Assembly (NCBI RefSeq): GCF_023898315.1
Contig: NC_064622.1
Location: forward strand, 182,114,178-182,178,177
Origin: Schistocerca nitens
Taxonomy: Eukaryota; Arthropoda; Insecta; Orthoptera; Acrididae
Direction of reading: 5' to 3'
Length of the DNA: 64,000 nucleotides
The position numbers and the translations under genes were made by a program. The notes under the pieces were generated by a model. That model was not told the origin of the DNA and searched no databases. It saw only the letters and a program-made list of their open reading frames with translations. Shown here piece after piece: positions 32,898-43,343 of this stretch. Each line of letters opens with the position of its first letter. The stretch's first letter is position 1.

Positions 32898-33173
32898 CTG
32901 TTCCGTACTACCGCGTCTGTCACTGCCTTCGTGCGAGAAAATGCTTCTCGGTGAGCGTTGAGAATTAGTCTCGTCTACCGTGGGCATGGTAGGGTCATGA
33001 GGTGAGACATCATTGCCATCAGCATGAAGTGAATTTGTGTCATTGTAGCAGTTATCGTCGGTATGACCGACATTTTCTGTGTCACCAACATTTGGCGTCG
33101 CACCCATTGCGACGACATTTTGTATCTCTACACTATTTCCGTTAGTCGGCACAACCTTTTTAACTGCTCCCAT
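32898..33173 (-). CDS. Candidate first coding exon, unknown protein
   Basis: The minus strand starts ATG at 33173 (MGAVKKVVPTNGNSVEIQNV) and runs 92 codons to STEQ at a strong donor CAG/GTAAAT (exon end 32898), leaving phase 0. The peptide is hydrophilic, rich in Asn, Asp, Thr and Ser (ENVGHTDDNCYNDTNSLHAD), like a disordered N-terminus. The frame continues another 33 codons past the donor, which is also compatible with no splicing. It overlaps no repeat that I recognise and lies in the least repetitive part of the window. I know no homologue; a chance frame is possible. Confidence 0.35.
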
Positions 33174-33683
33174 TTCGTATACCTGTTATTAAGTTACAAA
33201 TAGGAAATAAAATTGAATTTTAAAGTTGATTGCGAGAATTTTTCCGATCATTACATGATATATTCCACGCCAGTATTTCAGCTTATTGCTGCCGTTTACA
33301 ATTTTTATATCCACATTCCAGAAAATCAAAATACTGCTAACGCAAATCTCTATTGCTTTAAAATAACGCTTCAAATGTATGATTGGATGGGGTAAGATAC
33401 TGATATTACTGTTGATCGAGGCGTTACCAAGCGCAGTCATCCGAGCTACAAGTTGTAGTACTTTCCTATCTTATAGAAGATCTTCTTAAATGGTGGTCCC
33501 ATTCCTTCCGTTAACCATTTCTAATTTATGCATGGCATGTTCTGTTTGACCTTTGTTTTGTCTCGCCAATATTCCAATCATGAAACAACGTAAATAAAAA
33601 AAACAATTTGTACAACCATATGTTACACATCATGTTTTATATCATTTAATTGTTTTCACCTGCCTAATCAAGCTGGCACCGCA
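33174..33683. other. Unassigned sequence
   Basis: AT-rich; it would hold the promoter and 5' UTR if the neighbouring minus exon is real, but no promoter motif stands out. Confidence 0.4.
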
Positions 33684-33696
33684 CAGGGAATAGTCA

Positions 33697-33887
33697 AAAA
33701 TGGCTCTGAGCACTATGGGACTCAACTGCTGAGGTCATTAGTCCCCTAGAACTTAGAACCAGTTAAACCTAACTAACCTAAGGACATCACAAACATCCAT
33801 GCCCGAGGCAGGATTCGAACCTGCGACCGTAGCGGTCTTGCGGTTCAAGACTGCAGCGCCTTTAACCGCACGGCCACTTCGGCCGGC
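33697..33887 (-). mobile_element. SINE, family A
   Basis: Minus copy from aaaatggctctgagcactat to cggccacttcggccgg. Exact 13-bp target duplication cagggaatagtca at 33684-33696 and 33888-33900. The 3' tail is slightly shortened. Confidence 0.95.
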
Positions 33888-33900
33888 CAGGGAATAGTCA

Positions 33901-34889
33901 CCAGGCCTATCATTAATTAATAATTTTAACAATAATAATTAGGATGAAAAATTTGCTGGCCTCGCACAAGAGCGGCAATAATTGTGATTTCACTCGGGAG
34001 CGAGTGTCTCAGCTAATTTCTGTTCAGCGACACACATTCCAGTGAGACTTGTGATTTTTTGTTTACACGAAAAATCTGTAACCTGTAATATTGGATTACT
34101 AGATGACACTTCTTCGAGTCTTGGTGTTATTTACCTCTTCTTCTTCTTTGAAAACAATGTTACGGACTCCTGCTTGCTCTGCTTAAATGTCTTGCTTCTC
34201 CGAAGCATTACAGTTACCGGTAACGCAGATGAGGTGAAATGAGGATCCAGTAAGTGAAGTGAACTTTGTACTATAAGAATATTTTACACATTACTAGTGA
34301 ACGAAACAGAAATACACGTCCTCTGTCACGGACGGGAAAAGACTGACACTACAATATCCGATCGGAGTTTTTACAAATATAACATAATTAATGTTCTTTA
34401 TATTTTCTCGCTAGCTCCACAAACTTGATTGCTGAGGGCATACCGTGTTTTAGTCTTTGCTGTAAACTATTTAGGCGAATGAATGGATGGAAATAGACAG
34501 AAAAAATAAAAAATACATCCAGCATAATTTCCAATACATGAGTTGCAAATTTATTTTGTTTTCGTCCAACAGGTATAAACAGCCCTCTGTTAATTACTGG
34601 TTGCACTATGCAACTTATACAGTTACCAAATTTTCATGTGAACTGCAATCTGCTATTTGTGTTGTCGTCCCACTGACTTACACGCGAACGAATATCTCGT
34701 TTATTCTCTGGTAGATAATGATTTTACTTCTCTTCAGCATAATAGTAAACTGCTGAGCAGAAATATAACCTTTATGTCTGGATATACCATGAACTAGATT
34801 TTAATGGCACTCTGTCCATCGCCGAGTAGCTATCTGCACTGTTCGAACTAATTACAGGATGTTCTTAACATTAACAGTAGGAACGAATC
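33901..34889. other. Unassigned sequence
   Basis: No gene recognised; short frames only. Confidence 0.4.
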
Positions 34890-34901
34890 TGACTCGTCTT
34901 T

Positions 34902-35087
34902 GTCGAGCGGTTCTAGGCGCTACAGTCTGAAACCGCGCGTCCGCTACGGTCGCAGGTTCCAATCCTGCCTGGGGCATGAATGTGTCATGTCCTTAGGTTA
35001 GTTAGGCTTAAGTAGTTCTAAGTTCTAGGGGACTGATGACCTCAGAAGTTAAGTTCCATAGTGCTCATGGCCATTTGAACCATTTTT
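34902..35087 (+). mobile_element. SINE, family A, 5' truncated by a few bases
   Basis: It starts inside the A-box (gtcgagcggttctaggcgc); the B-box is ggttccaatcc and the usual tail follows. Target duplication tgactcgtcttt (34890-34901) versus tgactcgacttt (35088-35099), one mismatch. Confidence 0.95.
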
Positions 35088-35099
35088 TGACTCGACTTT

Positions 35100-35523
35100 A
35101 CTACGCGCAAATTAATTAAATCTGTGGAACACACAGGTTGTTTGTTTTAACTTGAGACAGCTAAATATCTGGAAAATTACACGTCGTATGAGAAAAATGT
35201 TTTGGTTGAAAGCTTATTATCAGCAATCGGGACATCCGTCTGTGCTATAACTGGCCACCTCTTAACCAACTCCTGCGTGGACGAGGTCAACTTTGAATTT
35301 TCAAATGGGAACCCCCATTTTTATTGCATGTTCGGATTCTACAGCAAAAAACGTGCCGTTTACTCGAACTATTGTGTTCCATTCGTGATAGATTGCGCTG
35401 TATTCGACAAATATCAAGTGTCCAGCTGCAGCACAGGCAGATATTCTCTAGAACATTTTCCTTGTACGATGCATCGTTTTCGAAACAATTATTTGTCTCA
35501 TAATAAAATAAACACCTTATATT
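35100..35523. other. Unassigned sequence upstream of a transposon
   Basis: It contains the start of a 123-codon plus frame (35202-35573) that runs into the transposon end, so it is not a gene. Otherwise nothing recognised. Confidence 0.4.
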
Positions 35524-35525
35524 TA

Positions 35526-37025
35526 CAGGGTGTTTCAGAAGTGATGGCCAATAATTCATACATTGAAAGTTAAGACGAAAAGTAGCTAAAAATCTCCAAT
35601 AAACACGGGTCCGCAAATCAACCGCTGCCGAGGTATCGCATAAATTCGAGTTGGAAACCAACTGTAAACGCCCGTGGATACAGCGGTATTTGCGTTGGTA
35701 GCTCAAGGTTTGGGATTAGCTATCTGTTTGTTTACGCATGCGCAACTACTTCCCTATCCCCCTCCGTGCCCTGTGCCGTACAGGCCTCAAAAATCATTTA
35801 CAAACGTGAAGGTTCCATGGAAAGAGGTTAAACCAATGAATAGTACGCTGACACGCATTTCATGTGTGGCAAAGCGAATGGCAGTGCCCTTGAGGCTGCA
35901 CTTTTCCTCTTCGCAGGCAAACCGACAGGCGTGCATTTAGCCGGTTACATCAGTGCCTTAGAGAAACCAGGAGTTTCACATAGCATGTACGAGGAGGTCG
36001 ATCCAGATCCATAACACCCGATATTGAGGAAAGGATGTTACGCATTGTACTCGAACGTCCGAGTACTTTAACAAAGAGGACTGCTACCCAAGAGTGTGTC
36101 CTGAATCACAGCAGTGTGTGCCGTATTTTACATAGGCAACTACTTTATCTAAACGTCTCCAGCGAGGGCAAGCCCTCAACAATGCAGTCTTCCGTGTTAC
36201 AGAGAATTTCTGCCAATGGGTGTGCCCTGAATCCCCTGATTGTAAGCAATATTCTGTTCATGGATGCGGTTACGTTCACCCTTGACGGTATTTTTAGCTA
36301 ACATAACTGTCACATTTTGGCCGATGTCAATCCCAATGCAACACACGTATCACGACAGCAGCAAGGTTATTCGTTGAACGTCTGAGCAGGAGTGCTCGGA
36401 GACCGCACAATTAGACCACACTTCCTACTACAGAGACTAACCAGACAGCAGTACATGCGGCTTCTGCTGACTGTACTTCCAGATGTATATAAAGTCGTTT
36501 CACTGAACCAACGCTTGAACATGCGGTTCATGTATGACGGTGTTGCAGCACGTTTTCATTTTCAAGTGCTTCGGCTTCTAAGTCGGTCAACATTGCATGG
36601 GTAGAAGAGGACCTACGCCAATGGCCTCCGAGGTCTCTCGATTTAAATCCCACGGATTTCTGTGTGTGGAGTCATGTCAAATGCCAGGTATACGCTATCG
36701 AGGTCAACTCTCTTGAGGAACTACGCTTGCGGATTGAAGCAGCCTTCCAGCGTTTACAGAATTCCCCAGGACTGCCTGAGAGGATTCGCAACTCATTTCA
36801 GAGGCGTGTTCGGTGTTGCATACAGACGAATGGACAACTTTTAAAACACCTACTTCATCGTTTAGAGAAGCCATGTGTTCCTAGACACTGATGAACCGCA
36901 ACAGAAAATGTGTTGAATCTCGACAACGGTTGATTTGTAGACCCATGTTTACTGGAGCTTTTTAGCTACTTTAGGCCTGTACTTTTGTTGTAAGAAATAT
37001 TGACCACCACTTCTGAATATATATG
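35526..37025 (+). mobile_element. Tc1/mariner-type transposon, degenerate
   Basis: The left end cagggtgtttcagaagtgat (35526, TA before it) and the reverse complement of about 36905-37025 share inverted repeats of about 110-120 bp (for example aaaagtagctaaaaatctcc against taaagtagctaaaaagctcc); the last ~10 bases of the right end are mutated. Plus-strand transposase remnants in order: MDAVTFTLDG (first aspartate, changed from the usual DEATF), PHFLLQRLTRQQYMRLLL, MRFMYDGVAARFHFQVL (second aspartate), FCVWSHVKCQVYAIEVNSL and RRVRCCIQTNGQLLKHLL at the end. There are many stops. A cousin of the element at 8328-9237. Confidence 0.85.
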
Positions 37026-37320
37026 TGAGGTGGTTGTTTTTCCTCTGTGTCTGACAGTCTTCTCACAAACACGTCACGTAATTTCCTACTTGATGTTTTC
37101 TGCTGGGGCGTAACTGCAGCAACAATTGGGCTACGCCTGTCATTATGTACTAAGTGTTGTGGGTCAACCCTTACGACACCTGAGCTGTTGCTCCAGGGAA
37201 ATTGATGACTTGCTCTTGCCATATGTACTTGCAGCTACTCACCAACCTAAAAACGTACTCCACCTAACCCCTGTAATTACACTTATGATTCTTCACGTAT
37301 TATTCTGCAAATGAAGTAAA
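37026..37320. other. Unassigned sequence
   Basis: A minus frame of 83 codons (37222-36971) crosses the transposon border and has no known motif. Confidence 0.35.
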
Positions 37321-37377
37321 TACTCCGCCGCACACCGTCAGGTGACTTGCGGAGTATGGATGTAGATGTAGATGTAA
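37321..37377 (+). mobile_element. CR1-like LINE 3' terminus only
   Basis: ccgccgcacaccgtcaggtg and acttgcggagtat followed by repeated gatgta match, on the opposite strand, the 3' end of the LINE at 47279-48477 (tactccgcaagccacccaac). An extremely 5'-truncated copy or a tail fragment. Confidence 0.65.
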
Positions 37378-37439
37378 TGCTCAGTACGTCATCCTCAATC
37401 ACCAAAACTCATTATGAGCCACTGTTGCGCCCTCATAAC

Positions 37440-38290
37440 TGTAACAGGTATTTGTATACTAAAATGTAGACTTTCACGGCCGGAAATATCATGTCCATTA
37501 TAATTATCCGGGCTGTTATGCCGTGGTCGGTTGATGAATTTTGTCTCAATTCCCAACGTTTCGTCTCCGACTGCGGGAGACATCTTCAAGGGGGTCCGTA
37601 GGTCGATGGAAGGTCCAACACGCCCACTGGCTCGCTACTGACTGCTGCTAAATTCCGTGTCCGCGCGCTCCCGCGCCGTGGTGTAACGTCACGTGTTTTG
37701 AAAACGTCAGTGCAATTGGCCGCTGTTCGTCGCCGTCGATCGCCGTTGCCATCACCCAGTAGTGGACGGATGGTACACATCTTCTTTAACACCGGCATCC
37801 ATATACCGTTTAATTTCACGCCCTCCTTCTTTCGGCCGAAATTATTTGGATGTTTAACGATTTCGATTGCCTCCCTGTAGAGCCTTTCGTAGTATCCGCT
37901 TGTGGCCGCTAGTACTTGTGTCTCCTCGAAACGAATATTGTGGTTCCCTGGATGGAAGCATGCTCCGCAACAGCTGATCGTTCCGTTTCTTCTCTTCTAC
38001 AATTTCCCTTGTGCTCTTCCAAACGTTTAGAAACAGTTCTTTTAGTTGTACCGATTTAAACATCACCACAGCTGCATGGGATCCTATACACTCCAGCTTT
38101 TTCCAAAGGTTTGCGAGCGTCCTTGGCAGGCTTAAGGTATTCCTGTATCTTCCGGGTGGGCTTGTAAATTACGGTAATATTCCGCTTCGTCAAGATCCTC
38201 CCTATTCTTTCCGTTACATTTTTAACAAACGGCAGGAAAACGTTAGATTTTGCAGTAGCCTGTACGTCAGTATGATGGAACATCTCCACA
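37440..38290 (-). pseudogene. Penelope-like element, GIY-YIG endonuclease part
   Basis: The minus strand from 38289 reads NVFLPFVKNVTERIGRIL, then KAGVYRIPCSCGDV and (after a stop replacing the Tyr of YIG) IGTTKRTVSKRLEEHKGNC, ERSAVAEHA (catalytic Glu region), GYYERLYREAIEIVKHPNNF and a variable tail ending near 37600. This is the order of the Penelope GIY-YIG domain with its Cys-containing insert. Reverse transcriptase sequence upstream is absent apart from an inverted piece next door. Downstream non-coding sequence to about 37440 contains a hammerhead-like motif. Frames change about three times, so it is dead. Confidence 0.85.
37555..37592 (-). ncRNA. Hammerhead-ribozyme-like motif, degraded core
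   Basis: On the minus strand: gaagatg, then stem tctcc / ggaga around a short loop, then cgaaacg. This is the arrangement of a hammerhead core (CUGAUGA, stem II, GAAA) with the first box altered. Hammerheads are known in Penelope-like elements (established in the literature). This copy is probably inactive; a similar motif recurs at 58511-58820. Confidence 0.4.
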
Positions 38291-38415
38291 ATGCACTAAT
38301 GAAGAACGGATATTCGTCCGCCGAAATAAAACTTGCGTTGAGGCAGCCACGCAGAAATCATACTGACGTACAGGCTGCTGCCATAGCGATGAATAGTCTG
38401 GCATACGATAGTTAA
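38257..38415 (+). pseudogene. Inverted 5' piece of the Penelope-like element
   Basis: The plus strand reads MEHLHNALMKNGYSSAEIKL and ALRQPRRNHTDVQAAA, which fits the part of Penelope-like proteins between the RT and the endonuclease, upstream of the KNVTERIGRIL segment encoded on the minus strand. Both pieces carry HTDVQAxA, giving a 24-bp inverted repeat (about 38257-38280 and 38358-38382). The head-to-head arrangement is what a 5' inversion during target-primed reverse transcription would leave. Confidence 0.6.
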
Positions 38416-38470
38416 GCACCAACATCATCTTGGGACCAGTTCCAGGCGCTGTGAACAGCAGAGGACGAAT

Positions 38471-38604
38471 CTTCACATTTGTTGCTGGGCCACACATGAA
38501 CTTGTTTATGTGTCTGACACAGAGACAGCCGATGAGTCTTCACATTTGGTGCTAGGCCACGCATGGTGCACATGCTCAGCTTGTTCATGTAGCTGACACA
38601 GAGA
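38471..38604 (+). repeat. Tandem duplication, offset 67 bp
   Basis: 38471-38525 and 38538-38604 share cttcacatttg-tgct-ggccac and cttgtt-atgt--ctgacaca; the second copy has a 12-bp insertion. Confidence 0.8.
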
Positions 38605-39421
38605 GTTGTCCATGATACTGGCCCAGTGAATGCAGGAAGAGGCGGCTGCTGTCATCAGAGTGGAACCTTAGTAGAATGGAGATACCTGGAAGATGGACAG
38701 CTAGAAGGCAATAAAGATAACTACTCCCAACGAGAGCATCCAGCTGGATGTAAAGAAGCAGAAATTGTGGAGCAAAGCAGCGAGGCAGCCTGATCGACTT
38801 GCAGTAATGGCAGTCGATGGTTTGCTGTCAAGATAGGTCATCGCTGTAGTCTGCTGCAGTGGGCAGTGCTTGGTTTCGTGGATCCAGGGAACCCAGCATG
38901 ATCACGATTGTAATTTCATTAGATGTGGTGTGCTTTTGGCGAGGACGGTTGAAGGAAATTGTGCCTGTAGTGATCAACACAGTAGTATGGCGCAGGTGAC
39001 TGCGATTTGGTGGGCCAATTAATTTACCAAGAGATCACAAGTTTCACCTATGGCCTACTTTATTAATGTTGGAAAAGTTTATTTTATTTTTAGCGAGCTC
39101 AGTGATATTTTGATGTGTTTCTTTGTATCATTTATTGTGTCCAGCATTGGGTAACTTTGCTTGGTATATTCAATTGTTGACTTCTGCTCTCTCGCCAGTT
39201 GGTTGTTGGAGCCAGAGCTGGTTAGTGTGTCCGTATTTGGTTGGATACATTTTAGGATTCGATTTGCTAGGCTAAGACTCATTGCTGTGTATCATCCTGT
39301 TATTGTCATGTTCTTATTTTTTGTATGAAATTTCTTGCCTCTATTATTGTATTGTTGACGGAATTAAAGGGCGCAGATTTTTTCATCATTTATTCCATTG
39401 CATCAGCTGTTCAGTTTTGCA
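38605..39421. other. Unassigned sequence
   Basis: No known element; the CAG/GCTG-rich composition of 38610-39000 resembles an old transposon, but nothing could be matched. Confidence 0.4.
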
Positions 39422-39436
39422 TTTTTGTAAACTGAT

Positions 39437-39632
39437 GAGGGCCGCGGTATCCGAGCGGCTCTAGGCGCCTCAGTCTGGAACCACGCGGTTGCTACGGTCG
39501 CAGGTTCGAATCCTGCCTCGTGCATGGAAGTGTATGATGTCCTTAGATTAGTTAGGTTTAAGTAGTTCTAAGTTCTAGGGGACTGATGACCACAGCTGTT
39601 AAGTCCCATAGTGCTTAGAGCCATTTGAACCA
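39437..39632 (+). mobile_element. SINE, family A, Leu/Ser-like head
   Basis: Head gggccgcggtatccgagcgg, B-box ggttcgaatcc, usual body. Target duplication tttttgtaaactgat at 39422-39436 and 39633-39647 (the first T or two may belong to the tail). Confidence 0.95.
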
Positions 39633-39659
39633 TTTTTGTAAACTGATCATTGAACAACT

Positions 39660-39877
39660 GCCCGCATCTCGTGGTCGTGCGGTAGCGTTCTCGCTTCCCA
39701 CGCCCGGGTTCCCGGGTTCGATTCCCGGCGGGGTCAGGGATTTTCTCTGCCTCGTGATGGCTGGGTGTTGTGTGCTGTCCTTAGGTTAGTTAGGTTTAAG
39801 TAGTTCTAAGTTCTAGGGGACTTATGACCACAGCAGTTGAGTCCCATAGTGCTCAGAGCCATTTGAACCATTTGAAC
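39660..39877 (+). mobile_element. SINE with tRNA-Gly-like head on the family A body
   Basis: The head contains tgcggtagcgttctcgc and cgggttcgattcccgg, close to tRNA-Gly (GGTAGAATTCTCGC ... CGGGTTCGATTCCCGG) and quite unlike the Leu/Ser-like head of its neighbour. From tgtccttaggttagttagg onward the body is the same as family A. Target duplication cattgaacaact at 39648-39659 and 39878-39889, exact. It follows the previous SINE by 27 bases, with separate target duplications, so these are two independent insertions. Confidence 0.93.
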
Positions 39878-39889
39878 CATTGAACAACT

Positions 39890-40548
39890 TATTTGTATCA
39901 TCTTGTGTATATGCTTGGAGTTGTTGAGATTAATTTAAAAATAAATTTAATTACAGTTTAAGGTGTATGCCTGCACAACTCTCCCACCGTTTCCTATACC
40001 TCAGCCAGTTTGAATGAAATATTCTATGCATCTTTGTCTTGCCTTGCTGGATTTTCGTCTCGTTTCTTCATTATTTTTACGTTATGGGCATATACACTAA
40101 TCGACATTAAAATTACCAAACCATGAAAACGGACTGCAAATTGGCATGAAGCGAGCTATGAGCATGGATACGCAAATATTAGTATTTCAGTCAACCTCAC
40201 AGAGCACTTAGGAATAATGTCACGTAAGGAAAGTTTGTGCAGAAAGTTTCTGATTCCGGAATCACGTCTGAATGTTAATTGTTTTCGGGAATATCGTGTT
40301 AAAAGGCGAAGCGTCTTCAGATGTGTCAGAATTCGACAGTGGCAGCATCATGTCCAGAGACTCTCCTGAGTCTGAGAACATCACGTAAAAATGAGAAGTG
40401 TCTTTTCGACGTGTCGGAATTCAACACTGATAGTATCGCAGGTGGAGACTATGGTTTTCTGGTGATCACGTTGGTCAGGATCATCAGCTGCCATGTCACA
40501 TCGCCGTGCCAAATCTGATTGAGTCCATACTACTAAGACCCGAAAAGA
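39890..40548. other. Unassigned sequence
   Basis: No gene. Short imperfect repeats of gaagcgtcttcagatgtgtc (about 40308) and gaagtgtcttttcgacgtgtc (about 40395), each followed by ggaattc/gaattcgac-like words, suggest a small duplication. Confidence 0.4.
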
Positions 40549-40557
40549 TGGAGATAC

Positions 40558-40760
40558 GCCGGCCGGAGTGGCCGAGCGGTTCTAGGCGCTTCAGTCTGGA
40601 ACCGCGCGACGCTACGGTCGCAGGTTCGAATCCTGCCTCGGGCATGGATGTGTGTGATGTTGTAGGTTAGTTAGGTTTAAGTAGTTCTAAGTTCTAGGGG
40701 ACTAATGACCTCAGACGTTAAGTCCCGTAGTGCTCAGAGCCATTTGAAACATTTTTTTGG
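40558..40760 (+). mobile_element. SINE, family A
   Basis: Head gccggccggagtggccgagc, B-box ggttcgaatcc; a small deletion removes ccttag from the body. Target duplication tggagatac at 40549-40557 and 40761-40769. Confidence 0.95.
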
Positions 40761-40769
40761 TGGAGATAC

Positions 40770-41430
40770 TGTTTTCTGAGCTATGTAGGATCGTTCAGCC
40801 ACGCCACGTATCTTGAGACAGTATAGTAACTTGTTTGCTGTAACATAAGCATCCACATGATCTGTGCAGTGACCCCTAGAACACCACGGGCTTGCAGCAC
40901 AGCGACCATTATTGCAGCTTACCTTGACGCACCAGCATAGAGACACGTGCCGATAGTAATTCTCCTAAGACAATACTGGATGTATCAGCGACGTGTTCTT
41001 GTATAAGGGCCCCAATTCTGGGTACAGTATCATTGTGGACATGTGTAGAGTTTTGGAGGAGTACTAACGTTGCCGGGATTGCATTATTTATGTATGGCCA
41101 GTGCCTGGCGATATAGAGTGCTATAGGGTGCACTACTCGATCACCGCTGGTTCGCATAGTCGGTGATTTGGGTAGCAGTCGTTACCTTCACAACGTGTTA
41201 ACGCTGGTGCTGTGCCCTGCACTGAACGTGTCTGTGATGTTATATTTCAACAAAACGACCTACGCTGTCCTCACGCACCAAGATAGAGTGTATGACTGTT
41301 CCCCTGGCTAGCATGTTCTCTACGATGTTTCAAAGTATGGTTATGGGTTGCTGATACAGTGCTTATGCCACCACTCGTCAGCCACTACCACTGATTAACT
41401 CTGGCAAAGATCCGAAGCTGCCTGGAATGA
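40770..41430 (+). pseudogene. Heavily decayed Tc1-like transposase
   Basis: Plus-strand pieces in shifting frames: RPLLQLTLTHQHRDTCR near 40900 (region before the first aspartate), then a run reading VIFQQNDL near 41240 (second-residue region) and LWQRSEAAWNEK near 41395-41435, the tail motif of Tc1 proteins. Many stops and frameshifts; no ends seen. Confidence 0.5.
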
Positions 41431-42585
41431 AAAGTGCTCCTATTGGAGCACAAAAACGCGAATATGCTCCTGTTTAAAAGACTCTGACTGGAAAGTGGGT
41501 AATCTGCTGCCACATTTTTCCTTCCTCAGTACCCTTAAAAATTTTCCAACAAAATTTGGCATTCGAACATATTCAAGGGCTTTTTAACATGCAACTCTCC
41601 TCTCACTCCCACAAGCTCTCCTACCTGTAGCTCGCACTCTCCCACTAGTCCATCCACTCCCACTTGCACATTTTTACTCATTCATTCATCCTAACTCATT
41701 GTCGTTATCAAATGGTTCAAATGGCTCGAAGCACTATGGAACTTAACATCTGAGGTCACCAGTCCCCTAGACTTACAACTACTTAAACCTAACTAACCTA
41801 AGGACAGCACATACATCCATGCTCGAGGCAGGATTCGAACCTGCGACCGTAGCAGCAGCGCGGTTCCGGACTGAAGCACCTAGAACCGTTTGGCCACAGC
41901 CGCCGGCACTGTCGTTATCTCTTTGTGTCTCTCTGTCACTGGTTGCTGTCTCATATCCGTAGTCTTCTTCGTTCTGTGCTAATACTATTGATTCCTCTCA
42001 CTATCAGTCTCCTGTTGTTCTCTCCTATTGGTGCTACCTGACCCATTCCATCCCATTGTCCCTGGCTCTTTTGACTGGCACCATCTCCCTTTTCCTCGTT
42101 TCCGTTGGCATTTTCATAGATACGGTCTCTCATTATCATTGGCTTTCGCCCACTTCCACTTTCTCCTTGTCTATATTTCTCCATCACTATCCCTTTCTCC
42201 TTCACTCTTTTCCTAGCACTGTTCTTTTACTGTCAACTGAGTTCCACTGCCACTTTCACTCTTTTCCTAGCACTGTTCTTCCACTGTCACTATGTTCCAC
42301 TGCCACTCGGTCCCTCTATTTCTCTCACACTCTCCTTCGTTCTTTCCATACACAACGACTACTATCTTCCAGTATTTGTTACATTTCCGTCTTTTTTCGT
42401 ACCGCCACTGTCTCCTTCTCCCTCAATATAAAAAAGGTCGAATATGTTCGGAAGCCAAAATTTTCGGGAAAATTTGTCAAGGCTACGAGGAAGGTAGAAT
42501 GAGGAAGCTGCTACCCCACTTTCCAATTAGGGTCTTTTAAAGAAAAGCATATTCGCCTTTTTTGTGCTCCTCTGGTACCCTTCTT
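41431..42585. mobile_element. Pyrimidine-rich unit with inverted ends of about 140 bp, unknown family
   Basis: 41440-41580 and the reverse complement of about 42445-42580 match: ggagcacaaaaa-cgcgaatatgct, gactctgactggaaagtggg / gaccctaattggaaagtggg, cttcctc, and gaacatattc at the inner ends. The 0.86-kb core is CT-rich, with a 54-bp internal repeat (cactcttttcctagcactgt at 42203 and 42257). No transposase; a SINE interrupts it at 41710-41909. It behaves like a non-autonomous element with long inverted ends, but no target duplication was identified. Confidence 0.6.
41710..41909 (-). mobile_element. SINE, family A, inside the inverted-repeat unit
   Basis: Minus copy from aaatggttcaaatggctcga to ggccacagccgccgg. 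Exact target duplication tgtcgttatc at 41700-41709 and 41910-41919. Confidence 0.95.
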
Positions 42586-42797
42586 CTCCCTAAAAATTTT
42601 GATTGCTTACTTGTGTGAAATCGAAATGACGAAAATTAATTTTAAATAACACACCGAATTTTACATGCACACAAATTTTGCAATGTTCTTCAGTGGTACA
42701 ACGTGTGGTTCACAAAATCCTTCTGATGATAACGGTGACAGTTTACAGCATAGTTCTCCGTACTACGTCACTTAACAAACTACCTTTTCATCTCACA

Positions 42798-43343
42798 CTA
42801 GATATTACGCTGGTATTTTACGTGTACAAGTAGGGTAACTTTCAACCTCCGTATCACGGAAACGGATAAAGGTATCAAGAAAATTTTCTTTGTTCTTCGA
42901 GATCTGGATGGTAAGGATACATCGTAGAAATTACTTCTATTTACCGTGCTGTTCGGTTTTGGTATCCAGAAACCATTTATTGGGGTGTTTCTCGATAATG
43001 GATAAAGATTTTTGAGCACGACACTCCTAAATAAACGTCTAGACAATGTAACGTTAAACTTTGAGCATTTTGCTGCCGTTATTTATTATTTCGATTTCGC
43101 GTCACATCGAATTTCACGTGCGTATTTTACCTGCACGTTTAAGTTAAATTTGAATCTCTGATTCTCGCAAACGCTTAAAGGTATCAGTAACATTTTCAAG
43201 GTTGTTCGAGAGCGGAACCTTAGGAATACATCGTACAAAATTTTGCCGTCTAATGTGCATAGCCGTCTTGGAATCCACGGTTCCATTTTGGTAGTATAAA
43301 ATATATGCCTGTATACCCTAAAATCACCTACAAATCTAATCAC
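42798..43343 (-). repeat. Two diverged tandem units of about 309 bp
   Basis: Landmarks repeat at a fixed offset: gtatttta at 42813 and 43122, aaaggtatca at 42869 and 43178. Minus-strand frames in the two units translate to related peptides (SRSRRTKKIFLIPLSV and RSRTTLKMLLIPLSVC). This may mean an old coding repeat or simply shared ancestry of satellite-like DNA. No function recognised. Confidence 0.7.

Noticed and set aside
35202..35573. 123-codon plus frame
   Set aside because: It crosses the border of a transposon inverted repeat and has no known motif.
39660..39735. tRNA-Gly gene
   Set aside because: The acceptor arm does not close and the sequence runs into a SINE body bounded by a target duplication.
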